From: Arthrobacter sp. Edens01
GTDB lineage: Bacteria > Actinomycetota > Actinomycetes > Actinomycetales > Micrococcaceae
Length of the DNA: 64,000 nt
NCBI RefSeq assembly: GCF_001307035.1
Contig: NZ_LKIU01000005.1
Location: 916,300 to 980,299, forward strand
Direction of reading: 5' to 3'
This document shows, in pieces, positions 62,237 through 64,000 of the stretch. The position numbers were made by a program, and so were the translations under genes. The notes under the pieces were generated by a model, which worked only from the letters and a program-made list of their open reading frames with translations, was not told the DNA's origin and searched no databases. The first letter of the stretch is position 1. The number at the start of each line of letters is the position of its first letter.

Positions 62237-62371
62237 GCTTACGTATAAGCGTCCCAGGGGGCCAAAGATTCCCTTCCACACCCGTCATTCCGCCATTGGT
62301 TGTGCCCGGGGAAAGACCGCTGCCGTGTTCTCCGCCCCGGCGGCGCGGCGTGTGCGGTAGAACTTATACCT

Positions 62372-63289
62372 ATGGAAACCCCACGCAACGGCGAACCCGA
62401 GGGAAGCAGCGACGAGCTACCTGAAGAGGGCGGGCCGTCACCGGACTCACGCACACAGCCAAGTCTCGGTGACGTGCTCCTGGCGGTAGAGGAACTTTGG
62501 CCTGAATCCCTTGCCGAGGACTGGGACGCAGTTGGGCTGGTGGTTGGCAGGCCCGAGCGGACGGTGGAGCGGATCCTGTTCGCGGTCGACCCCACCCACG
62601 AGGTCATCGACGAAGCCCTTGAATGGGGCGCAGACCTGCTCATCACGCATCACCCGCTGCTGCTCAAGGCCGTCCATTCCGTGGCCGGAACAGGTTTCAA
62701 GGGCGACGCCGTGCACCGCCTCATCGAGGGCGGCTGTGCACTGGTCACGGCGCATACCAACGGCGACAGCGCGGTTGGGGGAGTCTCCGACGTACTGGCC
62801 GATGCTTTCGGCCTGCAGGAGACCGTTCCCTTGGTACCTGCCGCCAACGGGCTGCCGGAGGAAGGCATCGGCAGGGTGGGCAACCTGCCCGACGTCACCA
62901 CGCTGGGGGAATTTGCGGAACTTGTGTTCAGCATCATGCCTGCCGTCGCGGGCGGGGTGCGCGCGGCAGGGGACCCGCAGGGGCTCATTCGGCGGGTCGC
63001 CGTCTGCGGCGGGGCAGGGGACAGCCTGTTCGACGCCGTCCGGGCACAGCAGGCCGATGTATATGTCACTGCGGACCTTCGGCACCATCCTGCTTCCGAG
63101 GCCAGGGAAGCGGCGGTGAACGGCCGCCCGTACCTCATTGATGTTTCCCATTTCGGGAGTGAGTGGCTGTGGCTGACCCCCGCTGCCGGTGCCCTTGGGA
63201 ACGTGCTGGCGGACCAGGGATTCGACGTCGAGATAAGGGTCAGTTCCCGCAACACCGATCCGTGGGACTTTGTGCTGACGCCGGGCTAG
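62372..63289 (+). CDS. Nif3-like dinuclear metal-centre hexameric protein (YbgI family)
   Basis: A 305-residue member of the Nif3/DUF34 family, a widely conserved toroidal hexamer with two metals per subunit. Metal ligands are in LLITHHPLLLK (about 90-100), VTAHTNGDSAVGG (about 126-138) and DVSHFGSEWLW near the C-terminus. The substrate is debated; a role in GTP cyclohydrolase-like or repair chemistry is unproven. The first 38 residues are a Pro/Glu-rich extension. ATG 62372; a -10-like TAGAAC lies 8 nt upstream. It leads into the zinc-ribbon protein gene, its usual neighbour. Confidence 0.9.
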   Translation: METPRNGEPEGSSDELPEEGGPSPDSRTQPSLGDVLLAVEELWPESLAEDWDAVGLVVGRPERTVERILFAVDPTHEVIDEALEWGADLLITHHPLLLKAVHSVAGTGFKGDAVHRLIEGGCALVTAHTNGDSAVGGVSDVLADAFGLQETVPLVPAANGLPEEGIGRVGNLPDVTTLGEFAELVFSIMPAVAGGVRAAGDPQGLIRRVAVCGGAGDSLFDAVRAQQADVYVTADLRHHPASEAREAAVNGRPYLIDVSHFGSEWLWLTPAAGALGNVLADQGFDVEIRVSSRNTDPWDFVLTPG

Positions 63290-63363
63290 CCACGCCTGCC
63301 CGCCGGTGGCATAGGCTAGGAGGGCCGCACCAGTCAGGCAAGCGGATTATGTGGAGGTATTTG

Positions 63364-64000
63364 GTGGCAAAAGCATCATCGGCAGAGCAGCTCCGGCTGC
63401 TCGACCTGCAGGCGTTGGATTCCAAGATGAGGCAGCTGGATTCCCGGGCACGCAGCGTTCGGGAGAATCCCGATCTCAAGGCCCTGGCAGCCAAGGCAGC
63501 GGCGGCACGCTCCGCGCTGGGCGCAGCAGCCACCCAAAGTGCCGACATCGAGCGCGAACTTGCCCGCGCCGAGGCCGACGTCGCATCCGTCACGTCCCGC
63601 CTGGAGCGGGACCGGAAGCATTTGGACAGCGGAGCCGGCGGGTCCAAGGAACTGACGGCCCTGCAGAGCGAAATTGAGTCACTTACCCGCCGACGGTCCG
63701 ACCTTGAAGACACCGAGCTCGAAGTCATGGAGCGGCTTGAATCTGTTCGCGGAGTCGAAGCCGAGCGCCGGGCAGAAGCAGCATCCGCTGAGACCGAAAT
63801 GGCTGAGCTGGAAGCCAAGCGTGACGCCGAGCTGGCCGAAATCGAAGCCGAACGCGCCGAAACCATGCGGCAGCGCACCGAACTCGCAGGCCGTTTCGCT
63901 CCAGACCTGCTGGCTGTCTACGAACGGACCCTGGCCCGCCACGGTATTGGTGCTGCCCGTCTCTTCCACGGAACATCCGAGGGTTCAGGCATGCAGCTGA
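63364..64000 (+). CDS. Coiled-coil zinc-ribbon domain protein (partial, runs off right end)
   Basis: The reading frame from GTG 63364 stays open to the window end, so the gene is truncated here at about 212 residues. It begins MAKASSAEQLRLLDLQALDS and is nearly all heptad-rich coiled coil (Ala/Glu/Arg), the N-terminal part of the C4-type zinc-ribbon family (DUF164/CT398-like) usually encoded next to Nif3. The zinc ribbon itself should lie beyond 64000. GGAGG (63353-63357) lies 6 nt before the GTG; TTG 63361 is too close to it. Other frames here are shadows. Confidence 0.88.
   Translation, partial: MAKASSAEQLRLLDLQALDSKMRQLDSRARSVRENPDLKALAAKAAAARSALGAAATQSADIERELARAEADVASVTSRLERDRKHLDSGAGGSKELTALQSEIESLTRRRSDLEDTELEVMERLESVRGVEAERRAEAASAETEMAELEAKRDAELAEIEAERAETMRQRTELAGRFAPDLLAVYERTLARHGIGAARLFHGTSEGSGMQL

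Noticed and set aside
63674-64000. Plus-strand frame at the right end beginning MSHLPADGP
   Set aside because: It is a shadow of the zinc-ribbon coiled-coil gene, which is open from GTG 63364 in another frame with a strong SD.
1-64000. CRISPR arrays, IS elements, prophage or toxin-antitoxin genes
   Set aside because: Looked for by eye on both strands; no arrays of spaced repeats, transposases or paired small toxin-like genes were found.

Overview
The window is about 64 kb of high-GC, densely packed chromosome from an actinobacterium, most likely Arthrobacter or a close relative in the Micrococcaceae. The reasons are the conserved order of housekeeping genes, the family content (FasR, DUF3145, DUF3052, DUF2469, a membrane-anchored FtsY, a fused OleBC), many GTG and TTG starts, and -10 boxes of the form TANNNT. 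There is no IS element, prophage, CRISPR array or rRNA. There is one tRNA (Val, UAC). Both ends cut through genes: recG on the left and a coiled-coil zinc-ribbon family protein on the right.

Layout. 1-10 kb: recG, rsmD, a spermidine-synthase-like protein, a PLP aminotransferase, a polysaccharide pyruvyl transferase, coaD, a YdcF-like membrane protein, then yceD-rpmF-rnc-mutM. 10-15.5 kb (minus strand): a complete long-chain olefin pathway, oleA-oleBC-oleD, followed at once by a serine beta-lactamase-fold hydrolase. 15.7-22.5 kb: smc, a GATase/MFS pair and ftsY. 22.6-26.2 kb: a secreted heparanase-like glycosidase, then amtB-glnK behind predicted GlnR boxes. 26.3-31.7 kb: a divergent glucose-6-phosphate dehydrogenase paralogue, ffh, an alpha/beta-hydrolase homologue without its nucleophile, a GNAT and a two-domain VOC protein. 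31.9-44 kb: the ribosome, secretion and DNA-processing block rpsP-khpA-rimM-trmD-rplS-lepB-lepB-rnhB-DUF2469, then yraN-comM-dprA-ogt-xerC and DUF3145. 44-52 kb (minus): aceE, fasR and the FAS-II genes fabD-fabH-acpP-fabF. 52-64 kb: DUF3052, peroxiredoxin, sirtuin, tRNA-Val, a beta-lactamase-like lipoprotein, a cation/proton antiporter, DUF2252, gnd, cysE, cysK, msrA, a Nif3-like protein and the right-end fragment.

The genes connect as follows. AceE supplies acetyl-CoA and FasR probably controls the fab genes, which make the acyl chains. The Ole enzymes could condense such chains, as CoA thioesters, head to head into olefins. AmtB and GlnK handle ammonium. Gnd and the Zwf-like enzyme belong to NADPH metabolism. 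CysE, CysK, MsrA and the peroxiredoxin belong to sulfur and redox metabolism. FtsY, Ffh and two signal peptidases serve protein export.

The observations most worth checking are: an Ogt-family protein whose catalytic Cys is Thr; a shared inverted repeat before both fasR and fabD; a probable ATT start codon for yceD; a set of leaderless promoters with identical 6-nt spacing; paired operator-like repeats around the VOC gene start; and a serine hydrolase co-transcribed with a beta-lactone-forming pathway. No wholly new multigene system is evident; most of the window is conserved core genome.
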